Assembly (NCBI GenBank): GCA_001689485.1
Contig: LUJQ01000021.1
Location: forward strand, 252,192-310,929
DNA length: 58,738 bases
Direction: 5' to 3'
Source: Bacteroidales bacterium M6
GTDB taxonomy: Bacteria > Bacteroidota > Bacteroidia > Bacteroidales > Muribaculaceae
The notes under the pieces were generated by a model. It was not told the origin of the DNA and did not search any database. It saw only the letters and a program-made list of their open reading frames with translations. The position numbers and the translations under genes are program-made. This document shows, in pieces, positions 16,350-24,432 of this stretch (position 1 is its first letter; each line of letters starts with the position of its first letter).

Positions 16350-16922
16350 ATGGAAAGAATAGAACCCGGAAAATACGTTGAATTAGGCTATGACCTTTAC
16401 GCTATAGAAGCCGACGGCAAGGAAACACTTGTGCACCAAACCGATGCCGAAGATCCCGAAAAGATTGTGTTCGGTGTGACACGCGGCATGATTGCCCCGC
16501 TGGAAAAAGCCATCGAGGGACTTGAAACCGGCAGCAAATTCGACGTTAAAGCTACTGCCGAAGAGGCATTCGGCCCCTACGACCCCGACCAGATTGTGGA
16601 ACTCGACCGCGACATCTTCGTGGTAGAAGGCAAGTTCGACGAAGAGATGATAAAGGCTGGCGCCCTCGTGCCTATGATGACAGCCGACGGCTACCGCATC
16701 AACGGCCTGGTAAAGGAAGTGACCGCCGACAAAGTGAAGATGGACTTCAACCACCCGTTGGCAGGCAAGGCAGTGCGTTTCGACGGCAAAATCCTCACAG
16801 TCCGCGATGCCACACCTGAAGAGTTACAACCCGCCCACGGTTGCGGATGCGGATGCGACCATGACCACTGCGATGAACATGGCGACGGACATTGCGGATG
16901 CGGCGACGGCTGCTGCCATTAA
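16350..16922 (+). CDS. slyD: FKBP-type peptidyl-prolyl isomerase, SlyD-like
   Basis: I choose the ATG at 16350 (MERIEPGKYVELGYDLYAIE), since the 24 residues readable upstream do not fit the family. The 190-residue protein has the split FKBP domain with an inserted chaperone flap (about residues 60-130) and the conserved GMIAPLEKAIEGLE and NHPLAGK segments. It ends in a 28-residue Cys/His-rich tail (CGCGCDHDHC...CGCGDGCCH) like the nickel/zinc-binding tail of SlyD. Role: cytoplasmic prolyl isomerase and chaperone, perhaps metal delivery. A two-hairpin 3' element follows 25 nt after the stop. Confidence 0.9.
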   Translation: MERIEPGKYVELGYDLYAIEADGKETLVHQTDAEDPEKIVFGVTRGMIAPLEKAIEGLETGSKFDVKATAEEAFGPYDPDQIVELDRDIFVVEGKFDEEMIKAGALVPMMTADGYRINGLVKEVTADKVKMDFNHPLAGKAVRFDGKILTVRDATPEELQPAHGCGCGCDHDHCDEHGDGHCGCGDGCCH

Positions 16923-16947
16923 TTCATTGAGGCAAAAAAACATCGCG

Positions 16948-17025
16948 GGCGGTGTGTCAAAATTCAATATTTTGGCACACCGCCTTGGTTTTCGCCCGGA
17001 TGGCGAGGGCGCTGTCATCGGGATG
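16948..17025 (+). repeat. Two-hairpin 3'-end element, copy 1 (after slyD)
   Basis: A 16-bp stem (GGCGGTGTGTCAAAAT pairing with 16969-16984, one wobble, 5-nt loop) is followed by TTGGTTTTCGCC, a second small stem CGCC-CGGAT-GGCG, and GAGGGCGCTGTCA. It shares arm and tail with the copies at 21470, 24332, 39954 and 57578. Confidence 0.8.
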
Positions 17026-17066
17026 TTTTATGCGGCCTTCATCATATCGCATACACAGGATTTTAG

Positions 17067-17074
17067 TAACTTTG
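17067..17074 (+). promoter_or_regulatory. -7 promoter element for the following outer-membrane gene
   Basis: TAACTTTG matches TAnnTTTG and ends 26 nt before the ATG at 17101. No clear TTTG is present 20 bp upstream. Confidence 0.45.
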
Positions 17075-17100
17075 CCACACATTTCTTCACTCACTTGCAC

Positions 17101-18201
17101 ATGGGAAAAACCTGTATCACCAAAATCCTGCTGACTGCGCTTATATGCTTTGCCACCGCAATCGCCACACACGCCCAACACCTGACATGGAGCCTTGACT
17201 TCGGCTCGGTGTTCGATAATCGCGAGGGCGACAACTCAATCACCGACACCAAGACCTTCTTCTTCACCAACCTGGCCCCGGAAATCGGAGTACAATTCAC
17301 CAAACGCGACCGCATTTCAGGAGGCGTGGTCTGGAACCAGCCTATCGGCAACGAATGGGATGGATACCGCATTTCCCCCACCCTCTACTACCGCCATCAA
17401 GGACGCCGGTGGAGTGCGTCAATGGGCATGTTCCCACGCACCCAGCTCCACCAGCCCCTGCCAGGATTCCTATGGTGCGACTCACTCACATATTTCCAAC
17501 GCAACATACGCGGTTTCCTGGTGCAATACAACTCCCGTAATGCCTTCATCGACTTTTATCTCGACTGGCGCCAGTTGCAGACCGCAACCAAGCGCGAGGC
17601 ATTCAACATAGTGTTCCACGGCGAATGGCGCCCTCGCGGACGCAGTTTCCTGATAGGAGGCCACGCAATGATGAACCATTTCGCATTAACCCGGCACGCC
17701 CCGGCCAACCAGCACATTGTTGATAATTTCCTTGCCAACCCCTACGTCGGAATCGACCTCAAACAGGCATCCGGCCTCGACAGCCTAGTCATAAAGGGTG
17801 GCGCACTGATTACCATCGAACGCAACCGTGCCAACAATGAATGGCGCATGCCCGCAGGCGCATGGATTGAAATTACCGGGGAATGGAAATGGCTCGGACT
17901 GAGAAACTCCTTTTATGCCGGAGGCAGACTTTTCCCGAGTTACAGCGAACTCGGAGCGGAACTCTATCAAGGGGAACCTTTCTACCAATCAGACCTTTAT
18001 AACCGCACTGACATCTATGCCCGCATCATAGGCAACGAATATGTGAACCTTGAAGCCTCACTCGATTTCAATATCACAAAAGACAGCTTCATTTTCTACC
18101 AACGCCTGATGCTTCGCGTATATCTCGACAACTTCAACTGCCCCTTCGGCAAAAAGAAGAAATCCAAATCACGCAGCATCCTGGCAAACACCTACCTCTG
18201 A
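17101..18201 (+). CDS. Secreted beta-rich protein, probable outer-membrane barrel
   Basis: The ATG at 17101 opens a 366-residue protein with a clear signal peptide (MGKTCITKILLTALICFATA, cleavage after AQ near 25). A reading from 16807 would start inside slyD and is rejected. The mature part alternates hydrophobic and polar residues with many aromatics (YRHQGRRWSASMGMF, FIDFYLDWRQLQ, NSFYAGGRLFPSYSELGAELYQGEPF), as in outer-membrane barrels. It ends with a basic KKKKSKSRS stretch rather than a terminal aromatic. I do not recognise the family. It stands alone between slyD and a long intergenic region, with its own -7 element. Confidence 0.7.
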   Translation: MGKTCITKILLTALICFATAIATHAQHLTWSLDFGSVFDNREGDNSITDTKTFFFTNLAPEIGVQFTKRDRISGGVVWNQPIGNEWDGYRISPTLYYRHQGRRWSASMGMFPRTQLHQPLPGFLWCDSLTYFQRNIRGFLVQYNSRNAFIDFYLDWRQLQTATKREAFNIVFHGEWRPRGRSFLIGGHAMMNHFALTRHAPANQHIVDNFLANPYVGIDLKQASGLDSLVIKGGALITIERNRANNEWRMPAGAWIEITGEWKWLGLRNSFYAGGRLFPSYSELGAELYQGEPFYQSDLYNRTDIYARIIGNEYVNLEASLDFNITKDSFIFYQRLMLRVYLDNFNCPFGKKKKSKSRSILANTYL

Positions 18202-18694
18202 TGATGCCTCGCACTGCAACCATAAATGAAAACCCATTGATTAGGAATCACCCCTAGGTAAAATAGAGGTATCCGTTTTTCTTTCCTATAATTCACACAC
18301 CTCGGTGTGCCGACCGAGAAACCACTGAGCTACTCTACGTAGTGAAGCGCCACAATCGCCTATCAGGAGAGCCCCATGCTATGTGGGCCGAGCCTGTGCA
18401 GCACATATCCCCCACAACCGTTTTCAATCTACATTGCAAGCACGACGGGGAGACCTATGACTACACACGCGGCCAATACAACAAGGCTCGCTGCGTACCG
18501 AAAACGGGAAAGCGAAACTCACCCGTACCAAAGGTTCTCCCCTGCGCCGCTACAAAACAGCTTCCGCCGGATTCATCAGGTAATCACAGCCCTGCTTTCA
18601 TCCATACATCACGTTATAATAACCGCAGCGGGAGTGCCAAAAGCATAACTTCTGACACTCCCCCATGTGGTTATATTATTGACTGACAATCTTT
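18202..18694. other. Intergenic region without a recognisable gene
   Basis: There are 493 bases between the outer-membrane gene and the convergent phosphatase gene. A small CACACC/GGTGTG hairpin lies near 18296-18309, and an AGCTACTC/GTAG stretch near 18335 faintly resembles a tRNA D-arm on the minus strand but cannot be folded into a tRNA. Open frames of 90-114 codons at 18342-18686 lack family features and start signals. Confidence 0.4.
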
Positions 18695-19993
18695 TTACGG
18701 TATATCTTCGTAAGCCTGCAGAGCCTGCTCGAAACGGGCTGCCACATCGGCCATCCTGTATAGCCCGTCGGCATTCTTTTCAAGCCCTTTCAATGTCAAC
18801 GGATAAACCATAGGCGGATTATCAAGATCGAGCAGCCGCATGTCGCGCAACTGGTCGACAGTCTGATAAACTATGTTCAGGTCGGCATACTCCTCCCCGT
18901 CGGGGCCTACGAACTTCTCGACCACCAGCTTGGAGCCTATAGGGGTTTTCTTTTCAATAGCGCCTGGCAGTTCGTATTCCTCTACGCCAAGCGCGGTTGC
19001 CACACTCGACAGATTGCTGTCATGCCCCACCAGGAAAGTGAATTTGCGGTCGGGCGAACGCAGCTCGTCATACATATAACGAATCAAAGGATTTGCCACA
19101 TTCACCGCAACTATCGGGGCTGTGAACAACACATCCTGATACGTATCCTTCACATGTGCCAGCTGTGACCACTGGTCGCGTGTAAGCTTATGCCCGAAAG
19201 CCGCCTTCACCGAATCAGGCTCCTCATAATACTGGAGGATGAAGGCATCGCTGGCCGCATTCAGTTCCTTTAATGCCGAGCCTGGTTTCATGGCCGGTTC
19301 AGCCCATTTTTCAAGCACTATCTCAGTGTTATAATTATCCAATGCTTTCAACTTGGGATCGGCGGATTTTGCCATAGGGGAATCCTTGACATCAAGCACC
19401 TCGGTCATGAGCGCGTAATCCGGGGCAATCGCCTCGTTTATGCCTACAATCCCCTTTTCCCCACCCATGGCATTAATCTGGCGCATGGCTTCGGCCACAA
19501 ATTCGGGGCTTACCTTTGTGAGCTGGGGGTTAAACAACGGATCCATCTTGCTTGGTGTGAAACGGTGGTTTACACTTACTTCACCCACCGGCATGAAGCC
19601 TGATGTGAAATAACGGGCTGTGGCGATGCAACGCTGCATGGAATTGGCGATTACATTAAGGTCGTCGGCAGTCGGTATATAGTTTTCGGGAAACATACCT
19701 GCATCAACAAGCCATTTACGGAAATATTGCCCCATCATCGTTTCCAGCGCACCGCCACGCGAGGTCAGCTCGCTCTTGCCGGCACTCCATTTCGTCCACT
19801 CATGAGGGGTCATGCGCCCGAGATCGCTTTTGCTGTCGGAAAGGGGCGAACGGATATTATGCCTGCTCAACACAACAGCTTCTTTCAGTTTATACTTGTC
19901 TTTGAACTCCTCGCTACGCCGAGCCTGCGAGGCCGCCGGAAGCGCAACGCCCATGAACATAAGGGCGACAATTGTTGTCAAAAAGCCTTTCAT
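18695..19993 (-). CDS. Secreted histidine acid phosphatase (phytase/glucose-1-phosphatase branch)
   Basis: A 432-residue protein with a signal peptide (cleavage near ASQA, residues 21-24). The catalytic motif SRHNIRSP (His45) stands in for the usual RHGxRxP, and GHDSN (near 325) provides the His-Asp pair of branch-2 histidine phosphatases. Expected role: periplasmic or surface release of phosphate from sugar phosphates or inositol phosphates. It is transcribed divergently from an O/P-type porin gene at 20254, suggesting a phosphate-scavenging pair. The Gly-to-Asn change after the catalytic His is seen in Bacteroidetes members, so I do not take it as inactivation. Substrate cannot be read from sequence. 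Confidence 0.87.
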   Translation of the reverse strand: MKGFLTTIVALMFMGVALPAASQARRSEEFKDKYKLKEAVVLSRHNIRSPLSDSKSDLGRMTPHEWTKWSAGKSELTSRGGALETMMGQYFRKWLVDAGMFPENYIPTADDLNVIANSMQRCIATARYFTSGFMPVGEVSVNHRFTPSKMDPLFNPQLTKVSPEFVAEAMRQINAMGGEKGIVGINEAIAPDYALMTEVLDVKDSPMAKSADPKLKALDNYNTEIVLEKWAEPAMKPGSALKELNAASDAFILQYYEEPDSVKAAFGHKLTRDQWSQLAHVKDTYQDVLFTAPIVAVNVANPLIRYMYDELRSPDRKFTFLVGHDSNLSSVATALGVEEYELPGAIEKKTPIGSKLVVEKFVGPDGEEYADLNIVYQTVDQLRDMRLLDLDNPPMVYPLTLKGLEKNADGLYRMADVAARFEQALQAYEDIP

Positions 19994-20038
19994 ATAGCAA
20001 TAGATTGTTGGTAATTAATCGCTTATTAAAATTATCCC

Positions 20039-20080
20039 ATCACGTTTACTATGTTAAAACGTGATAAAACTATAACATAG
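20039..20080. promoter_or_regulatory. Interleaved inverted repeats between phosphatase and porin
   Basis: ATCACGTTT (20039-20047) pairs with AAACGTGAT (20057-20065), and CTATGTTA (20049-20056) pairs with TAACATAG (20073-20080). The two dyads interlock just upstream of the phosphatase start (46-87 bp). They look like operator sites or alternative RNA folds. Nothing ties them to a known regulator. Confidence 0.4.
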
Positions 20081-20253
20081 CCATATAGGAATAGTTCGGT
20101 TCCCCATCAACATTTTTTTCGTAAAAATTAGTTATAATTTTTGAACTAATGTTTTTTCGCCAATGTTTAAATCCACGTAACGGGCTCCACTCCGCAACAG
20201 CCCCGAACATAACAGCTATAAAATCTTTACACTACCATTAATCCTTACATCCA

Positions 20254-21429
20254 ATGAAAAACTTTGCCATAACAACGATTGCCTCAGCCGCAATCATGCT
20301 TGCGACAGCAATGACGATGCAGGCACAGGAACAGGAAACGAAATTCTCAATCAAACCAACAGGCCGTATGCTCCTCGACGGGGCCGTCTATATGCCCGAC
20401 GGCGACGGCTTCTCCGACGGGGTCGCGATGCCCGATATCCGCATGGGGGCAAAAGTCAGCTACGGGAAATGGGCTGCAAAAATCGACGTGGGCTACGGCT
20501 TCGGCAAAATCAGCATGAAGGACGTCTATATGCAATACAACTTCAACCCTTACAATCTGCTCCGCATGGGCTACTTCGTGCACCAGTTCGGCCTCAACGC
20601 CGCCACTTCAAGCTCGATGAAACCGGCAATGGAAGCCCCTATAACCGATACGTTCTTCAACGCCACAGGCCGTAACCTAGGGGTGATGTACGTCTACGAT
20701 AAGGATAAATTCTTCCTCGGCGTAAGCGGCATAGTCGCCGGGACTTCCATGACCGAACCGGCCAACGAACAGGGAAAAACAAGCATCGGGGCATTGAACC
20801 GCTTCGTTTACCGACCCTGTTTCAACGACGGGCTTATAGCCCAGGTCGGCATGTCGCTATGGTATCAGACCGCCATGCACAAACGGATAGACAACGAAAA
20901 CGGCGGCAAGACACTATCGGCCGGCTATTTTGATTTCTCGGCAGGATTCCCGACACGTGTATGCAAAGTAAGCATGCTGGGAGCCGACATACAGGAAGCC
21001 AAAGGGGTTTTCAAACTATCGCCCGAAGTCGTGTTGGCCAAAGACCGTATCGCCCTCGAAGGGCAGTATTATTACATGAATATAGGTCGCCATGCCCTCC
21101 CCTCATATAAGGCGCAAGGCGTTTACGGGCTGTTAAGAGGGCTGCTTATCGGCGACAGATACGGCTATTCACACGGCGACGCCGGGCTTGCAACCCCTAA
21201 ACCCGGTTCACTTGAAATGATATTGGGCTATAACTACACCGACGCCAACTGCGGCAAAGCCGGCATTTTCGGAGGTGTCTCCAACGACTATTCGGTCACC
21301 CTCAACTATTACATCAACAAGTACATGCTTGCACGTCTCCGCTATTCCTACACAGATGTACGTAACAGCGACGTGCAGCACGACCGCCACGTCAACACCA
21401 TCCAGGCGCGTCTCCAGATTATATTTTGA
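20254..21429 (+). CDS. Phosphate-selective porin O/P-like protein
   Basis: A 391-residue outer-membrane porin with a signal peptide (cleavage after MQAQ, residue ~25). Repeated beta strands of the Porin_O_P type are seen (GRMLLDGAVYMPDGDGF, WAAKIDVGYGFGKISMKDVYMQYNF, LLRMGYFVHQFG), and the protein ends in the strand NTIQARLQIIF with a terminal aromatic. Family knowledge: such porins pass anions or phosphate, but many Bacteroidetes members are uncharacterised. The divergent histidine phosphatase supports a phosphate role (inference). It is followed 40 nt later by a two-hairpin 3' element. Confidence 0.8.
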   Translation: MKNFAITTIASAAIMLATAMTMQAQEQETKFSIKPTGRMLLDGAVYMPDGDGFSDGVAMPDIRMGAKVSYGKWAAKIDVGYGFGKISMKDVYMQYNFNPYNLLRMGYFVHQFGLNAATSSSMKPAMEAPITDTFFNATGRNLGVMYVYDKDKFFLGVSGIVAGTSMTEPANEQGKTSIGALNRFVYRPCFNDGLIAQVGMSLWYQTAMHKRIDNENGGKTLSAGYFDFSAGFPTRVCKVSMLGADIQEAKGVFKLSPEVVLAKDRIALEGQYYYMNIGRHALPSYKAQGVYGLLRGLLIGDRYGYSHGDAGLATPKPGSLEMILGYNYTDANCGKAGIFGGVSNDYSVTLNYYINKYMLARLRYSYTDVRNSDVQHDRHVNTIQARLQIIF

Positions 21430-21469
21430 GCCAGAGACAATCTGACATCCCTGTATATGTACAAAAAAA

Positions 21470-21543
21470 GCGGTGTGTCAAACCAAAAGAGTTTGACACA
21501 CCGCCTTGTTTTTCGCCCGGATGGCGAGGGTGTTGTCAGAATG
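21470..21543 (+). repeat. Two-hairpin 3'-end element, copy 2 (after porin)
   Basis: A perfect 14-bp stem (GCGGTGTGTCAAAC, 7-nt loop) is preceded by seven A and followed by CTTGTTTTT, a classic bidirectional terminator shape. Then comes the small stem CGCC-CGGAT-GGCG and GAGGGTGTTGTCAGAATG. It separates the porin gene from the convergent secreted-protein gene ending at 21553. Confidence 0.85.
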
Positions 21544-21552
21544 AATGCAGCA

Positions 21553-24036
21553 TCAGCTGACAGCAACCTTTACAGTGTGGCCTGCGGCACGGACGATATA
21601 TACACCGGCAGCCACTTCAAGCGTGCAGCATCCTTCGCCCACGGCAACACTCAGCCCGGCAGGTGTATAGACTTCTGTGCGCACACCCTTGGGTGCATCT
21701 ACAAGGATTGCACCGGGCATTGTAGTTATGGCAACACCGCTTTCCTGGCCTATGGTTATCTCCGTCACACCTGCAGTCGAGGTCTTGACATGACGCATGT
21801 CCGACATCTCCGACACAAATGTCTCGAAACTATGGCTTGTGGAAGCTTTCACTGCGAATGCATGGTCAAAACGTGGGTCAAGGCCGTCAAATCTGTAGGA
21901 AGTCTCTTCGGTTGACACCGTGCCTAACGGGGTCATAAGGGTTTTTCCTGCCGGGACATTCATTGAAATCTTGGCATAATCAACAAAGAATGTCAGGCCG
22001 CTCTTATTCATAAACGCAATCACAACGCTGGAAAGGTCAGCATCCTCAGGCACATTGTTGATGGTTATCAATCCTGATGTAGATCCGGTCTTCGGAGTAT
22101 CAAGAAGACCCGAGGCAATCGGAGTGTTCAAATCGGAACTATTCATCAGTATGGCAAACACACCTTCAGGTTCATCAGTCCCGTTATAATCAAACGCATC
22201 GACGGTGGTGACAAACGTAGCGTCAACCTTTATCCCTTTGCCATCGTAACATGAAAGGTCGAGCACAGGGGTGTAAACCAATCCGGCAACACCCATCCAG
22301 ACATTCGTACCGGTAGTGCCAGCCATACCTTTGGCCCATGCGGGCTGGGTGGCGCACCATCCGGTGGCAGCCCATCCTTTGGCACCGAAATCAAACGGCG
22401 AAACCCAATCCTGTCCGGGATTCTCAACCGTACCTTCATCAATCTTGTCGAACGTTTCTTCGAGCACCACTACATCTTCCATATCTGCCTCAGGGGCTAT
22501 CACACAATAGGTATTGACCGAATACTCCTTGGCATGCCCTAATTGCTTCCAATTGGCGGTAAATGATGTTTCGGTAACATCGGTGGCCTCTTCAGTCTCG
22601 ACTTTAAGCCCGGCAACGCCGTCGACCCATACCGCATAACTTGCAGCGGAAACAATATCATCCCTGAAAGCCTTCACATAATATGTGTATTCGTTGCGGG
22701 GATTGATGTCTTTTACCGCGTATTCGGTGTCTTTTACCACTTTGTCTTCGAAAAGCGGGGCTGTTGTGCCGCGTGAAGTGTAATGCATACGTATGTCGTC
22801 AATATAGAAATTGATATCGCTACGCTGTATGAACGATAATCTCATGCGTGTTGCATCTTTGCCAAGAGCCTCGGCATTCAATGTGTATTCACCACCCTGT
22901 TCCATGAAGTTGAAATAACCGAGATGGCCTACGTTTTCCCACGTATCCGTCAGCGAATGATAGATTTCAAGCCTAATCAGCGACATATATTCCCAGTTAT
23001 CGGTATATTTCGACGGTTTGCACCAGAACGACAGCCTGTCAATGGGTTCAGGGGTAGCAGGTGATTCAATCATATCGCCAACCTCGTCGAAAACCAATGC
23101 AACGGGAGCCGAGCCAAGGTCAGCCGGGTCGGTGGTAACATCCTGTGAACCATGTTCAGTAACCGAAATAGTCCATCCGTCGGGATAGCCGGGGGCATCA
23201 CGGTCGATTGTCTTGCCATCGGCATTAACCTTTATGCCGTCGAACGACTCGGTCAACTCGCCGATAACCGGCGATTCAGGGGCGCTTGTGCAGAGCACGG
23301 TAAGGAGGTAGCCGTCAACGTTATTGACCCCTTCCCAACGAGCCACGAATTCGTTGGGCGAAACATTAAGCGCAGGCAAGGCATATGGTTTGCCGACGCG
23401 GTCTTGCCTGAAAACAAGCTTCACATCATCGACAAGGGCAAGCCCTTCGTCTGCCATCATTTGGAAATATGACGGGTCATCAACAGAGCCTTCCGACGCC
23501 ACAAAGCTGAATTCCTTCCATTCATTGGTCAACTCGGCGTCAAATGATTCGCCCGGGCCATAATTGTCATCGCAAAGGGCAACCCATAGCAATGCCGTCT
23601 CAGACCCTAAAGCCTTAGCACGGAAGGTAAGTGTAGCAGTGCCGTCAAGCATCATCCTCGGTGTGGAGATATACCCGCCACGGGTCTCCTCATAGCTGGA
23701 CACCCATGGATGCAACGACACACAGCCTCCGGCAGGACGCAAGCCCTGCCCCGTCCAACCCGGCTCAGACGTGTAAGAAGCGGGTATATAGTATCCATTT
23801 TCATATACAATTTCCGCACCCGGTTCTGTCTCGGTACCATCCGAAAATTTGTCGAAGTTCTCATCAAGGAGAACCTTCTCTTCAACAGCACGGCTCATAG
23901 GTGGAGAGACCGACGGGGCACTCCTGTATGTTTTTCTAACCGGTATTGAATTTGTTTTGCCTTTCTCAAACGGCACAGCAGCTGAAGCCGACAGCACCAA
24001 TGATGTCGCCAAAACTGAAAGTAAAAGATTTTTCAT
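21553..24036 (-). CDS. Large secreted protein with repeated adhesin-like and Fn3 domains
   Basis: An 827-residue protein with a signal peptide (MKNLLLSVLATSLVLSASAA). About three choice-of-anchor-J/cleaved-adhesin-like beta sandwiches start near residues 57, 245 and 515, each opening with an ENFDK/ESFDG/ETFDK motif and containing WxxP or FWCKPSK strands. Fibronectin-III-like linkers lie between them (VSPNEFVARWEGV, VTETSFTANWKQL). The last ~60 residues (VYTPAGLSVAVGEG...GVYIVRA) resemble a type IX secretion sorting domain. Expected: exported and attached to the cell surface or released. Binding target unknown. Promoter at 24142-24173. Confidence 0.8.
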   Translation of the reverse strand: MKNLLLSVLATSLVLSASAAVPFEKGKTNSIPVRKTYRSAPSVSPPMSRAVEEKVLLDENFDKFSDGTETEPGAEIVYENGYYIPASYTSEPGWTGQGLRPAGGCVSLHPWVSSYEETRGGYISTPRMMLDGTATLTFRAKALGSETALLWVALCDDNYGPGESFDAELTNEWKEFSFVASEGSVDDPSYFQMMADEGLALVDDVKLVFRQDRVGKPYALPALNVSPNEFVARWEGVNNVDGYLLTVLCTSAPESPVIGELTESFDGIKVNADGKTIDRDAPGYPDGWTISVTEHGSQDVTTDPADLGSAPVALVFDEVGDMIESPATPEPIDRLSFWCKPSKYTDNWEYMSLIRLEIYHSLTDTWENVGHLGYFNFMEQGGEYTLNAEALGKDATRMRLSFIQRSDINFYIDDIRMHYTSRGTTAPLFEDKVVKDTEYAVKDINPRNEYTYYVKAFRDDIVSAASYAVWVDGVAGLKVETEEATDVTETSFTANWKQLGHAKEYSVNTYCVIAPEADMEDVVVLEETFDKIDEGTVENPGQDWVSPFDFGAKGWAATGWCATQPAWAKGMAGTTGTNVWMGVAGLVYTPVLDLSCYDGKGIKVDATFVTTVDAFDYNGTDEPEGVFAILMNSSDLNTPIASGLLDTPKTGSTSGLITINNVPEDADLSSVVIAFMNKSGLTFFVDYAKISMNVPAGKTLMTPLGTVSTEETSYRFDGLDPRFDHAFAVKASTSHSFETFVSEMSDMRHVKTSTAGVTEITIGQESGVAITTMPGAILVDAPKGVRTEVYTPAGLSVAVGEGCCTLEVAAGVYIVRAAGHTVKVAVS

Positions 24037-24141
24037 AATTGGAAAATTAAGTAATGTGATATATTGAATTGATGTTTAATTTCACGCAAAATAACTACAG
24101 ACTTAGATGTGTCAGAACCAAGGTGATATTTTTTTCATTGG

Positions 24142-24173
24142 CAAATATACGTTTATTCCACCGATATAACAAC
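24142..24173 (-). promoter_or_regulatory. Promoter for the large secreted protein
   Basis: Read on the minus strand: GTTG (24173-24170), 20 bp, then TATATTTG (24149-24142), a good Bacteroidetes promoter. Transcription would start near 24135, about 100 nt before the start codon. Confidence 0.55.
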
Positions 24174-24331
24174 TATATGCGTGCAATTTCAGCAAATTTA
24201 CATCACAAACGCATAAAATTCCGGGGCAATGCATCACAAAGCCCACTACTATACATCAATATATACCTGGTCAAAAAGCAGTCTGTGTTCTTCACGCAAC
24301 GGCATCCGGCATACCAAATCCAAAACCATGG

Positions 24332-24406
24332 TATTCTGACAGCACCCTCGCCATCCGGGCGAAAAACAAGGCGGTGTGCCAAAATATTGAATTTTGACAC
24401 ACCGCC
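24332..24406 (-). repeat. Two-hairpin 3'-end element, copy 3 (after rpsA)
   Basis: On the minus strand the long stem (arms at 24370-24385 and 24391-24406, 5-nt loop) begins 26 nt after the rpsA stop, then TTGTTTTTCGCC, the small CGCC-CGGAT-GGCG stem and GAGGGTGCTGTCAGAAT. It is nearly identical to copies 1 and 2. It lies in the 396-base gap between rpsA and the secreted-protein gene. Confidence 0.85.
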
Positions 24407-24432
24407 ATTTCTTAAATTATAGGGAAATCCTA

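Noticed and set aside
16807..17100. Upstream extension of the outer-membrane gene into slyD
   Set aside because: The extension reads through the SlyD tail and the 3' element. A proper signal peptide and -7 box place the start at 17101.
18296..18345. tRNA-like stretch on the minus strand (GTAGCTCAGTGGTTTCTC)
   Set aside because: Only the D-arm is tRNA-like. No acceptor, anticodon or T-arm pairing can be completed around it.
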